From the NCBI RefSeq assembly GCF_051262515.1, contig NZ_JBIMER010000005.1, positions 62,001 through 126,000 of the forward strand: a stretch of DNA of 64,000 nt. The letters run 5' to 3'. Of the stretch, positions 32,404 through 40,661 are shown one piece after another (the stretch's first letter is position 1; every line of letters begins with the position of its first letter). Made by a program: the position numbers and the translations under genes. Source of the stretch: Arthrobacter_N sp051262515 (GTDB lineage: Bacteria > Actinomycetota > Actinomycetes > Actinomycetales > Micrococcaceae). Below the pieces are notes generated by a model that was not told the origin of the DNA, did no database searches, and saw only the letters and a list, made by a program, of their open reading frames with translations.

Positions 32404-34269
32404 ATGCCACTCGTGGTGCAACACCAGGTGGGCCATGCCGCCCACTCCAGCCAGTCTTCGCTCTTGAGTACCTTTCGCCGGTTGGGACCGCAGCTGAAAC
32501 CGATACTGCCGCGCCTGGTCCTGGGATTCCTCTGCGCCCTCACCGCGGGACTGGTCGCCCTAGCCATCCCACAGGTCCTCCGTGAACTCGTGAACTCGGT
32601 GCTGCACAGCGGCGGCTCCGGACGTGCCGTGTGGATCAGCGCGCTGGTCGTCACGGGACTGGGACTGCTGGAGGCGGGCCTGCTTTTCCTTAGGCGGGTC
32701 TTCGTCATCACTCCGGCGGCCCGGATCGAATCGTCGCTGCGCATCGGGTTCTTCCGGCACCTGCAGCAGCTGCCCGTCTCCTTCCACGACAAGTGGGGTT
32801 CCGGCCAGCTCCTGTCCCGCTCGATGGCGGATCTCAGCCTCCTGCGGCGCTGGCTCGCGTTCGGCTCCATCATGCTGGTCGTCGCGACCGTCACGGTGGT
32901 CGTGGGCGTGGCGCTGATGTTCAGCAGCCACTGGCTTCTGGGGTTGATCTACCTTGCCGGGGCCCTCCCCATCACCATCCGGGCCTTCCACTTCCGCAAC
33001 GTGTTCCGGGACGCCAGCCGCCTCAGCCAGGACCAGGCGGGAGATCTGGCGACCGCCGTCGAGGAATCCGTGCACGGCATCCGCGTGATCAAGGCCTTCG
33101 GCCGCGGCAGGCAGTCCCTCGAGGGGTTCAGCACCCAGGCCCAACGGCTTCGGGACACGGAAATCCGGAAGGCCCGCTCGCTCTCCGGCTTCCTCATGTT
33201 CGTGGTGTCCGTTCCGGAGCTGACGCTCGGGGCCGGGTTGTTAGTCGGGATCTGGCTGACGGCCCAGGATCAGCTGTCGGTCGGGGAACTCGTGGCGTTC
33301 TTCGCCACGGCCGCGGTCCTCGCCCAGCCGGTCGAAGGCATCGGCATGCTGCTGGGCATGACCCTGACCACCAAGACCGCGTTGGACCGGCACTTCGAGG
33401 TCATCGACACCCGGAGCGACATCGTTGCCCCCGCGCGGCCCACCACGCCGCGGAACCCGCGTGGGCATGTTCGGCTTAGCGGGGTCGAATTCAGGTACCC
33501 GGACGCGAAACCGGGCACGGCTCCCGTTCTGGCTGGCATCGACCTCGAGATCCGCCCCGGCGAAACCATGGCCCTGGTGGGCGCCACCGGAAGCGGCAAA
33601 TCGACGCTCCTGCAGCTCGTTCCGCGGCTCTACGATGCCACCGCCGGCTCGGTGGAGATCGACGACGTCGACGTGCGGGACTACGACCTCGACGTCCTGC
33701 GGACCGCCGTCTCCGTCGCCTTCGAGGACACCACGCTCTTTTCGGCATCGATCCGGGACAACGTCCTCCTGGGCGCGCGCCCCGTCCCGGGACAGACCGC
33801 GGACGAGGCGCTGGCGGAGGCCATCGACGTCGCTCAGGCGGGATTCACCCGCGACCTGCCCCTGGGCGTCGAAACCGTCATCGGCGAGGAGGGACTCTCC
33901 CTCTCGGGCGGCCAACGCCAACGCATCGCCCTGGCGCGGGCGATTGCTTCCCGCCCGCTGGTCCTCGTGCTCGATGATCCGCTCTCCGCCCTGGACGTAC
34001 GCACGGAGGAGAAGGTGACCGAGGCCCTGCGGTTGGTCCTGGCGGGCACCACGACGCTCATCGTCGCCCACCGACCCTCCACGGTGATGCTGGCGGACCG
34101 GGTCGCCCTGCTGGAGAACGGCCGGATCCTCGACGTCGGAACCCACTCGGAACTCCTCGATCGCAGCGACCACTACAGGTACGTCATCGCGAGCCTCGAC
34201 GAACCGCCCACCGTCGAGGACGTGCTCGACGAATCCATCGACAGCGACGAAGAGGAGGCCTCCCGATGA
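32404..34269 (+). CDS. ABC exporter subunit with degenerate ATP site (heterodimer half 1)
   Basis: A 621-residue type IV exporter half: six membrane helices (1-320) followed by an ATPase domain. Walker A is GATGSGKST with Lys399 and the signature is LSGGQ (500-504). The catalytic Glu after Walker B is Asp (VLDDPLSALD, Asp525), and the Q-loop Gln is Glu441 (AFEDTTLF). The His of the H-loop (VAHRPST) is kept. This is the degenerate-site half of a heterodimeric exporter. The last residues are very acidic. The ABC half downstream overlaps its stop in ATGA. Substrate unknown; multidrug, lipid or peptide export are all possible. Confidence 0.93.
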   Translation: MPLVVQHQVGHAAHSSQSSLLSTFRRLGPQLKPILPRLVLGFLCALTAGLVALAIPQVLRELVNSVLHSGGSGRAVWISALVVTGLGLLEAGLLFLRRVFVITPAARIESSLRIGFFRHLQQLPVSFHDKWGSGQLLSRSMADLSLLRRWLAFGSIMLVVATVTVVVGVALMFSSHWLLGLIYLAGALPITIRAFHFRNVFRDASRLSQDQAGDLATAVEESVHGIRVIKAFGRGRQSLEGFSTQAQRLRDTEIRKARSLSGFLMFVVSVPELTLGAGLLVGIWLTAQDQLSVGELVAFFATAAVLAQPVEGIGMLLGMTLTTKTALDRHFEVIDTRSDIVAPARPTTPRNPRGHVRLSGVEFRYPDAKPGTAPVLAGIDLEIRPGETMALVGATGSGKSTLLQLVPRLYDATAGSVEIDDVDVRDYDLDVLRTAVSVAFEDTTLFSASIRDNVLLGARPVPGQTADEALAEAIDVAQAGFTRDLPLGVETVIGEEGLSLSGGQRQRIALARAIASRPLVLVLDDPLSALDVRTEEKVTEALRLVLAGTTTLIVAHRPSTVMLADRVALLENGRILDVGTHSELLDRSDHYRYVIASLDEPPTVEDVLDESIDSDEEEASR

Positions 34270-36074
34270 GCAAGCCCGTCGGCGTCGCCAACGAGGACCG
34301 GATCGACTTGGACAAGACGGACCGCCTGCGCGTGCGGTCCCGTTCGTGGGCCCTGCTGAGGCTCCTTGCCTCGCCCCTGCGCCGGATGCTGGTCCTGACG
34401 GTCGCCCTGGTCGTCGTGTCCAACGCGGCCCGTGCCTCGTTCCCCATCATCATCGCCTGGGCCATCAACTGGGCGCTGCCCGAACTTCTCGCGGACCGTC
34501 CCCTGGCCCTGGGCGTCACGGGCGGGATGTACCTGGTCTCGGCCGTGCTCGCGGGCGTCCTGCTGGGCTGGTACAACCTCTGCACGGCCAAGGTCAGCCA
34601 GGCGATGCTGCTGGACCTGCGCCTGCGCGTATTCCGGCATACGCAGCGGCTCAGTCTCGAGTTCCACGAAAAGTACACGTCCGGCAGGATCATCTCGCGC
34701 CAGACCTCGGACCTCGAAACACTGCGCGAGCTGTTGGACCAGGGGGTGTCCCAACTCGTATCCGGGATCGTCTTCGTCGTCTTCACCGCCGCGAGCGTGT
34801 TCCTGTTGGACTGGCGCAGCGGAATCGTGGTGCTCTGCGCCGCCGTGCCGATCTCCGTCATCTTCAACTGGTACCAACGGCGTTCGGAGCTCGTCTACCG
34901 GGAGTCGCGTGTCGTGTCGGCAAGGCTCATCACGTCGTTCGTGGAGACCATGACGGGCATCCGCGCCGTCAAGGCCTTCCGCCGCGAGCCGGCCAACGAC
35001 GCCGCCTACACCACGGTGGCCCAGGAGTACCGGGACAACTCGATCCGCTCCATCAACCTCTTCGGCATCCTGCAGCCGTGTCTGGTGCTGATCGGCAACC
35101 TCACGGTCGCGGCGGTGCTGCTCCTGGGTGGGTTCCGGGTCATCGACGGCACACTCGCGGTCGGGACTCTGGTGGCGCTGCTACTCGCGTCCAAGCGGGT
35201 CTTCCAGCCCGTCGAGTCCATCGCCATGTTCTACAGCTCGCTGCAGGCCGCGACGGCGGCGCTGGAGAAGGTTTCGGGCCTGCTCGAGGAGGAACCGACA
35301 GTCGTCGAGCCCCAGCGGCCGGTGCCGCTCGCGACGGCGAGCGGCCACATCGAATTCTCCGACGCCGCGTTCGGCTACGGCGACGGACCGCTCGTCATGC
35401 ATCGGTTCAGCCTGGACATCCCCGCCGGCCAGACGGTCGCCGTCGTCGGGCAGACGGGCGCGGGTAAGTCGACGCTCGCCAAGCTGATCGCGCGCTTCTA
35501 CGACCTCAGCTCCGGATCGCTGACGCTTGACGGCGTCGAGTTGCGCGACGTCTCCAACGCCGACCTCCGCCGCGCCGTGGTGATGGTAACGCAGGAGGCG
35601 TTCCTGTTTTCGGGATCGGTCGCGGACAACATCGCGCTCGGGGAGCCGGAGGCGTCGCGCGAGGAGATCATACTGGCCGCCCGCGCGGTCGGGGCCCACG
35701 AATTCATCCTGGCCCTGCCCGACGGCTACGACACCGACGTCAACAAGCGCGGCGGCCGCGTGTCCGCGGGACAGCGCCAGCTCATCTCCTTCGCCCGCGC
35801 TTTCCTCGCCGATCCGGCGGTGCTCATCCTCGACGAGGCGACGTCCTCGCTGGACATCCCCAGCGAGCGGATGGTGCAGGACGGGCTGCACCGGCTGCTC
35901 GGGGAAAGGACGGCCGTGATCATCGCGCACCGCCTGTCCACCGTGGAGATCGCCGACCGCGTGCTGGTGGTGCACGACGGGCGCATCGTCGAGGACGGCA
36001 CCCCGGACGCGCTCGTTGCCGCAGGTGGACGGTTCGCCGCCCTCCACGCCGCGTGGCGCGAGAGCCTGGTGTAA
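34266..36074 (+). CDS. ABC exporter subunit with consensus ATP site (heterodimer half 2)
   Basis: A 602-residue exporter half. Walker A is GQTGAGKST (Lys401), the Q-loop is VTQEAFLF (Gln443), Walker B is VLILDEATSSLD with catalytic Glu524, and the H-loop is IAHRLST. Its signature is altered to VSAGQ (499-503), so the ATP site formed with half 1's Walker motifs is degenerate on both faces, while the other site is fully consensus. Its ATG overlaps the previous stop in ATGA, so equimolar synthesis is likely. A strong terminator follows 11 bases after the stop. Confidence 0.93.
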   Translation: MSKPVGVANEDRIDLDKTDRLRVRSRSWALLRLLASPLRRMLVLTVALVVVSNAARASFPIIIAWAINWALPELLADRPLALGVTGGMYLVSAVLAGVLLGWYNLCTAKVSQAMLLDLRLRVFRHTQRLSLEFHEKYTSGRIISRQTSDLETLRELLDQGVSQLVSGIVFVVFTAASVFLLDWRSGIVVLCAAVPISVIFNWYQRRSELVYRESRVVSARLITSFVETMTGIRAVKAFRREPANDAAYTTVAQEYRDNSIRSINLFGILQPCLVLIGNLTVAAVLLLGGFRVIDGTLAVGTLVALLLASKRVFQPVESIAMFYSSLQAATAALEKVSGLLEEEPTVVEPQRPVPLATASGHIEFSDAAFGYGDGPLVMHRFSLDIPAGQTVAVVGQTGAGKSTLAKLIARFYDLSSGSLTLDGVELRDVSNADLRRAVVMVTQEAFLFSGSVADNIALGEPEASREEIILAARAVGAHEFILALPDGYDTDVNKRGGRVSAGQRQLISFARAFLADPAVLILDEATSSLDIPSERMVQDGLHRLLGERTAVIIAHRLSTVEIADRVLVVHDGRIVEDGTPDALVAAGGRFAALHAAWRESLV

Positions 36075-36085
36075 CGCAAGACGCG

Positions 36086-36123
36086 GAGAACCTCCCCTGA
36101 CCGCGTGGTCCGGGGAGGTTCTC
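36086..36123 (+). terminator. Terminator of the ABC exporter operon, possibly bidirectional
   Basis: A perfect 12-bp stem GAGAACCTCCCC / GGGGAGGTTCTC with a 14-base loop, followed by GTTGGTT. It lies between the exporter stop and the convergent small peptide gene, so it may end transcription from both sides. Confidence 0.75.
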
Positions 36124-36170
36124 GTTGGTTGATCCGGTGCCCGGTGCCCGCTGGCACCGATCCGGTTTGC

Positions 36171-36317
36171 CTACTTGTGCGGCCAGTCCCCCACCGACTG
36201 AACCGTATGCGGCCAGTCCCCCACGGCCTGCGCGTCGTGTGGCCAGTCCCCAACGGCCATGATGCCCACCCCGGCCAAGGCGGTTGCGGCGGCAAGCGCT
36301 GCGATGAACTTTTTCAT
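36171..36317 (-). CDS. Secreted pro-peptide with three VGDWPH repeats (candidate signalling peptide precursor)
   Basis: A 48-residue ORF. Residues 1-21 (MKKFIAALAAATALAGVGIM, then Ala) form a short signal peptide. Three identical hexapeptides VGDWPH follow at residues 22-27, 32-37 and 42-47, separated by DAQA and TVQS, and a final Lys. Each copy is preceded by a small residue at -1 (Ala, Ala, Ser), consistent with protease cleavage freeing VGDWPH or longer forms. The ribosome site GAAGGAG is 4-5 bases before the ATG, and a TACAAT -10 box lies about 60 bases upstream. The gene is divergent from an HTH/TPR-like regulator and I know of no matching family. The repeat codons vary synonymously (CCA/CCG, CAC/CAT), which argues for selection on the peptide. 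Confidence 0.85.
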   Translation of the reverse strand: MKKFIAALAAATALAGVGIMAVGDWPHDAQAVGDWPHTVQSVGDWPHK

Positions 36318-36375
36318 GGTTCTCCTTCTGGAGCTCAGAGTTTCGGTCGATCAAGTGGCGAAGCACTTCACATTC

Positions 36376-36406
36376 ATTGTAAATTGACCCGAACACGTTT
36401 CGTCAA
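36376..36406 (-). promoter_or_regulatory. Predicted sigma-70-type promoter of the pro-peptide gene
   Basis: On the minus strand TTGACG (36401-36406) and TACAAT (36376-36381) are each one base from the consensus hexamers, with a 19-base spacer. The spacer is long, so activation by a regulator is plausible. The -10 lies 58 bases from the start codon. Confidence 0.55.
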
Positions 36407-36435
36407 GGGCTGGTAGGGTCGGCTTTCAGCGAAGA

Positions 36436-36455
36436 TGGATTTGACTGGAAATCCA
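36436..36455. promoter_or_regulatory. Candidate operator: TGGATTT-N6-AAATCCA palindrome
   Basis: A perfect inverted repeat with 7-bp arms and a 6-base spacer, 20 bases upstream of the regulator's TTG start. It is AT-rich against a GC-rich background. It is a good candidate site for the adjacent HTH regulator; no second copy was noticed nearby. Confidence 0.5.
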
Positions 36456-36475
36456 CATGAATCAAGGGGGAACCA

Positions 36476-37714
36476 TTGGGCATCAAATTCGGAGAGAAAC
36501 TCCGCCACGCGCGTCTGAAACAGAAGCTGACGCAGGCGCAGCTGGGCGCGGGCAAGTACTCGACGAGTTACATTTCCCTTCTGGAAACCGGTAGCCGCGA
36601 ACCGACCGCGGACATCATCACGGAGCTGTCCGGCCGGCTGGAGATCGACCGCGAGGTCATGGAGTCCTGGAACACGCCGGTCTCCGCCGACGAGGCCGAA
36701 TTCGTGCTGCTGGAGCACCGCGCGCGGCAGTCCTGGACGGCCCGCGAATACACCGACGCCGAGGCCACGGCCACGGAGGCGGCCGCCGTCGCCCTGCGCC
36801 TGAAGAACTCCAGCGCGTGGTGGAACATGATGTTCCTCCGCGCCGAGTCGCTCCGCGACCAGGGCCGCCACGACGAATACCGCGCCGCCGCGGAGGAGGT
36901 CTTGGCGCACCCGCTGACGGACGAGTCGCTGGCCCTGAAGGTCCGGGCCGAGACGCTGGTCGCCAACGCCTACCTGGGCCTGGGCAAGCTGCACATCGCC
37001 GTCGACCACGCGCTCACCGCCGTCGCACTGGGGAAGGACCTCCCCGGCGACTCGCTCATCTACATCGGCGGCCTCTTCTCGCTCATCGCCTCGCTGGCGG
37101 AATCGGGCCAACTGGACGAGGCCTGGAAGACCTGCGAAACGCTCTCCGAGGCGGTAGCGTCCGGCTCGCCGAGCCAGACGGCCGGCAACGCGTACTGGGC
37201 CATCGGCAACGTGGCGTTCAAGCGCCAGGACATCGCCTCCGGACTGGCGAACCACCAACTCGCGGCGCAGCGGCTGCTGCCGGCCAGCGACATCGAACTG
37301 TGGGCCCGGTTCAACAAGGCGTCCGCCTCCATGCGGCTGTCCGCGGGCGTGGTGGAGGCGGAAACGCTGGAGTGCATCGAGAAGGCCGAACTCGCCCTCA
37401 GCGTCATCGGCGGCAACCCGGCGGAAGCTTTGGAGCTGCGCCTGATCCGCGCCCGCTGGCTGCACCTGAACGGGCAACCCACCGAGGCGCTGGAGCAGCT
37501 CGGCCCGGTGGACGAGGAACGCGGGGCCCTCTCGCAGCACCTGCAGGGCGAAGTCGACCTGCTCACGGCCCGCTGCCTCGTCGCCACCGGCAAGGGCAAG
37601 GACGCGCTGGCGCACCTGGCGACCGCCCAGACGGCCTTCGCCTCCGCGGGGTCCCCGGACCGCGCCTCGCTGGCGATCGAGCTCGCGACCGAGATCCGCT
37701 CGGCGAACCGCTAG
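36476..37714 (+). CDS. HTH regulator with TPR-like helical C-terminal domain (RRNPP-like peptide receptor candidate)
   Basis: A 412-residue protein. Residues 4-62 are a Cro/C1-type HTH (KFGEKLRHARLKQKLTQAQL, then YSTSYISLLETGSREPTADI). From about residue 70 to the end it is all helical and Ala/Leu-rich, with repeating pairs such as ETLVANAYLGLGKLHIAVDH and SLIASLAESGQLDEAWKTCE, as in tetratricopeptide arrays. This is the domain plan of the peptide-responsive regulators Rgg, PlcR, NprR and PrgX. It starts at TTG behind AAGGGGG; the in-frame alternative starts are poor. The divergent neighbour encodes a secreted repeat peptide, the usual cognate partner in that superfamily. It is convergent with purC. 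Confidence 0.85.
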   Translation: MGIKFGEKLRHARLKQKLTQAQLGAGKYSTSYISLLETGSREPTADIITELSGRLEIDREVMESWNTPVSADEAEFVLLEHRARQSWTAREYTDAEATATEAAAVALRLKNSSAWWNMMFLRAESLRDQGRHDEYRAAAEEVLAHPLTDESLALKVRAETLVANAYLGLGKLHIAVDHALTAVALGKDLPGDSLIYIGGLFSLIASLAESGQLDEAWKTCETLSEAVASGSPSQTAGNAYWAIGNVAFKRQDIASGLANHQLAAQRLLPASDIELWARFNKASASMRLSAGVVEAETLECIEKAELALSVIGGNPAEALELRLIRARWLHLNGQPTEALEQLGPVDEERGALSQHLQGEVDLLTARCLVATGKGKDALAHLATAQTAFASAGSPDRASLAIELATEIRSANR

Positions 37715-37741
37715 GAACCGCCGGCTGCGCCTCTCCTGGCG

Positions 37742-38647
37742 TTAGGCCGTGAAGCGCTCCCCGGTGATGCGTTCGTACGCCTCCACGTAGCGCGCTCGGG
37801 TGCGCCGGACGACGTCGGGGGGCAGAGCCGGCGGCTCCTGGCCGGAGGCCTTGTCCCAACCGGACTCGGGACCCGTCAACCAGTCGCGAACGTACTGCTT
37901 GTCGAAGGACGGCTGCGCGCGGCCCGGCGCGTAGGCCTCCGCGTCCCAGAACCGCGAGGAGTCCGGCGTCAGGACCTCGTCGCCGAGCGTGATCTTCCCG
38001 CTGTCCGGGTCGATCCCGAATTCCACCTTCGTGTCGGCGAGGATCACTCCGCGTTCGCGGGCGATCTCCTCGGCCCGTGTGTAGAGCGCCAGCGTGAGCC
38101 GCCGCAGTTCCCCGGCGGCGTCGGCGCCGATGCGCTCCTGAACTTGGGCGTAGGAGATGTTCTCGTCGTGCTCCCCCACCTCCGCCTTGGCCGAAGGGGT
38201 GAAAATCGCCGGCCGCAGGCGCGATCCGTCGACGAGGCCCTCGGGCAGCGGCAGGGAACACACGGTCCGGGACTCGCGGTACTCCAGCAAGCCCGTGCCG
38301 GTCAGGTAGCCGCGGGCGATGCATTCGATCGGGAACATGTCCAGCTTGCGGCACACCATCGCCCGGCCGGCGACGGCCTCGGGAACATCCGTGGAGATCA
38401 CGTGGTTGGCGATCCCCTCCAGCTGGCGGAACCACCACAGGCTCAGCTGCGTCAGGACCTTGCCCTTGTCCGGGATCTCGGAGGAGAGCACGTAATCGTA
38501 GGCACTGATCCGGTCGCTGGCGACCACCAGCACGCGATCCGCGTCCGCCTGCGTGGAGCCGGCCGGGACGTAGAGGTCGCGCACCTTGCCGGAGTAGACG
38601 TGGGTCCAACCCGGCAACTCGCGCGTCTGCGTGTCGAGACCGGCCAT
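37742..38647 (-). CDS. purC: Phosphoribosylaminoimidazole-succinocarboxamide synthase (SAICAR synthetase)
   Basis: A 301-residue PurC, joining CAIR and aspartate at the cost of ATP. Recognisable segments are GWTHVYSGKVRDLYVPAG, DRVLVVASDRISAYDYVLSS, FPIECIARGYLTGTGLLEY and DTKVEFGIDPDSGKITLGDE. It is the long form of about 300 residues typical of actinobacteria and yeast, not the 240-residue enterobacterial form. Its ATG overlaps the purD stop in TGATG, so purD-purC are translationally coupled. Confidence 0.97.
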   Translation of the reverse strand: MAGLDTQTRELPGWTHVYSGKVRDLYVPAGSTQADADRVLVVASDRISAYDYVLSSEIPDKGKVLTQLSLWWFRQLEGIANHVISTDVPEAVAGRAMVCRKLDMFPIECIARGYLTGTGLLEYRESRTVCSLPLPEGLVDGSRLRPAIFTPSAKAEVGEHDENISYAQVQERIGADAAGELRRLTLALYTRAEEIARERGVILADTKVEFGIDPDSGKITLGDEVLTPDSSRFWDAEAYAPGRAQPSFDKQYVRDWLTGPESGWDKASGQEPPALPPDVVRRTRARYVEAYERITGERFTA

Positions 38648-39915
38648 CAGAGCGCCCCGCCCCGCGCTGCCTTGAGCGCGATGTCACCGCGGTGCTGGCC
38701 ACCCTCGAGGGTGATCAGGTCCATCCCCGCGTAGGCCGCGTCCCGCGCGGCTTTCAGGTCCGTGCCCAGGCCGACGACGGCGAGGACACGACCGCCCGCC
38801 GAGACGACCTCTCCGGCGTCGTTCCTTGCCGTTCCGGCGTGCAGGACGCTGACGCCCTCCAACGCGGCGGCGTCCTCGAGCCCGGAGATCGGGTCCCCGA
38901 CCACGGGCTTGTCCGGGTAGTTCGCGGACGCGAGGACGACGCCGACGGCGGACTCGGTCCGCCAGCGCAACGTCTCGGCGTCGTCGAGCGACCCCGTTGA
39001 CGCGGCCATCAGCAGGCCGCCGAGCGGGGTCTTGAGCCGGGCCAGGACGGCCTGCGTCTCCGGGTCCCCGAAGCGCGCGTTGAATTCGATGACGCGAATG
39101 CCGCGACCGGTGATCGCCAGGCCGCAGTAGAGCACGCCCACGAACGGAGTCCCGCGGGACTCCATTTCACGGATGGTCGGGTACGCGACGCGTTGCATGA
39201 CCTCGTCGACGAATCCCTCCGGCAGCCACGGAAGCGGAGTGTAGGCGCCCATGCCGCCGGTGTTCGGGCCGGCGTCGCCGTCGTGGATGCGCTTGAAGTC
39301 CTGCGCGGGAGCAAGCGGGACGGCGTGCTTGCCGTCCGAGATGACGAACAGCGACACCTCCGGTCCGTCGAGGAACTCCTCGATCACCACCGTGCCGCCG
39401 GCGGCGAAACAGGCCTGGGCGTGGGCGAGCGCCTCGGCGCGGTCCTTCGTGACGACCACGCCCTTTCCGGCGGCCAGGCCGTCGTCCTTCACGACGTAGG
39501 GGGGCCCGAAGGCATCCAGCGCGTCGGCGGCCTCCCCCGCGTTCTCGGCGACACGGGCCATGGCGGTGGGCACGCCTGCCTCGGCCATGACCTCCTTGGC
39601 GAACGCCTTCGAGGCCTCCAGCTGCGCGGCCGCCCGGGACGGACCGAACACCGGGATATCCGCCGCCCGCACCGCGTCGGCGACGCCCGCGGCCAGCGGG
39701 GCCTCCGGGCCCACCACCACCAGGGAGGAACCGAGCCCGCGAGCCAACGCGACGACGGCCGCGGGGTCCTGGGCGTCGATGGCGTGCACGGGGACGTCGG
39801 CGGCGATCCCGGCGTTCCCGGGCGCGCAGTGCACCTCGGAGACGTAGGGGTCTGCCAGCAACGCACGGACAATTGCGTGTTCGCGGCCACCGGGGCCGAT
39901 AACGAGTACCTTCAC
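38647..39915 (-). CDS. purD: Phosphoribosylamine--glycine ligase (GAR synthetase)
   Basis: A 422-residue ATP-grasp enzyme, step 2 of purine synthesis. N-terminus MKVLVIGPGGREHAIVRALL, ATP-binding segment PPYVVKDDGLAAGKGVVV and the metal/ATP region RVIEFNARFGDPETQAVLA are all intact. Length is normal and no AIRS or GART domain is fused. It precedes purC with a TGATG junction. A 55-base gap to the divergent methyltransferase gene should contain its promoter. Confidence 0.97.
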   Translation of the reverse strand: MKVLVIGPGGREHAIVRALLADPYVSEVHCAPGNAGIAADVPVHAIDAQDPAAVVALARGLGSSLVVVGPEAPLAAGVADAVRAADIPVFGPSRAAAQLEASKAFAKEVMAEAGVPTAMARVAENAGEAADALDAFGPPYVVKDDGLAAGKGVVVTKDRAEALAHAQACFAAGGTVVIEEFLDGPEVSLFVISDGKHAVPLAPAQDFKRIHDGDAGPNTGGMGAYTPLPWLPEGFVDEVMQRVAYPTIREMESRGTPFVGVLYCGLAITGRGIRVIEFNARFGDPETQAVLARLKTPLGGLLMAASTGSLDDAETLRWRTESAVGVVLASANYPDKPVVGDPISGLEDAAALEGVSVLHAGTARNDAGEVVSAGGRVLAVVGLGTDLKAARDAAYAGMDLITLEGGQHRGDIALKAARGGAL

Positions 39916-39970
39916 GATCCCCCAGCCTACCGGGGCGCACGGCCCGGCGCCGGGGCGTTACGCTGGTCCC

Positions 39971-40651
39971 GTGCGCAAGGAAACGTTGTGGGAAGCCAAG
40001 GTCCGTGAGAATCCCGGGCACTCCCAGTGGTACATCGACCGGTTTGCGGCCCTGCGCGACGAGGGCGCCGACCTGCACGGCGAAGCCCGGCTGATCGATG
40101 CGATGGCAGCCCGCGGGAGCCGCATCCTGGACGCCGGCTGCGGTCCCGGCCGCGTCGGCGGGGAGCTGGCACGGCGCGGGCACCGGGTGGTGGGCGTCGA
40201 CGTCGACCCCACGCTGGTCGCCGCCGCCGAACGCGACCACCCCGACGGACGCTGGCTGGTCGGCGACCTCACCGAGCTGAACGCCGTGCTGGGCGCCGGC
40301 TCCCCCGCGGACCGCGCCGGCGAACCCGCCGTTGCGGATCCCCACGGCCCCTTCGACCTGATCGTCTGCGCCGGCAACGTCATGGCGTTCCTCGCCCCCG
40401 GGTCGGCCCCCGAAGTCCTCGCCGGCTTCGCCTCCCGTTTGGCGGTCGACGGGCGCGCAGTGGTGGCGTTCGGCGCCGGACGCGGCTACGACTTCGACGC
40501 GTTCCTGGACGACGCCGCCCGCGCCTCGCTGGCGGTGGACGCCACGTATTCGACGTGGGACTTGCGTCCGCTGGCCGCCGATTCCGATTTCCTGGTCGCG
40601 ATACTGTCCCGGGGTCCCTCCGCCGAGCCCGTGGAGCCCGGAAGTCACTAG
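39971..40651 (+). CDS. Class I SAM-dependent methyltransferase
   Basis: A 226-residue methyltransferase of the small Methyltransf_25/11 type. SAM motif I is RILDAGCGPGRVGGELA, the acidic end of strand 2 is VVGVDVDPTLVAAA, motif post-I is WLVGDLTEL and motif II is PFDLIVCAGNVMAFL. The N-terminal segment HSQWYIDRFAALRDEGADL is common to actinobacterial members. Substrate unknown. It begins with a GTG 55 bases from the divergent purD start, and the asparaginase gene follows after 10 bases. Confidence 0.88.
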   Translation: MRKETLWEAKVRENPGHSQWYIDRFAALRDEGADLHGEARLIDAMAARGSRILDAGCGPGRVGGELARRGHRVVGVDVDPTLVAAAERDHPDGRWLVGDLTELNAVLGAGSPADRAGEPAVADPHGPFDLIVCAGNVMAFLAPGSAPEVLAGFASRLAVDGRAVVAFGAGRGYDFDAFLDDAARASLAVDATYSTWDLRPLAADSDFLVAILSRGPSAEPVEPGSH

Positions 40652-40661
40652 ACTGGTCGGC

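Noticed and set aside
36384..36406. TTGAC-N13-GTCAA inverted repeat in the peptide/regulator gap
   Set aside because: The arms are only 5 bp and the right one is the -35 box of the peptide promoter, so it can be explained without an operator.
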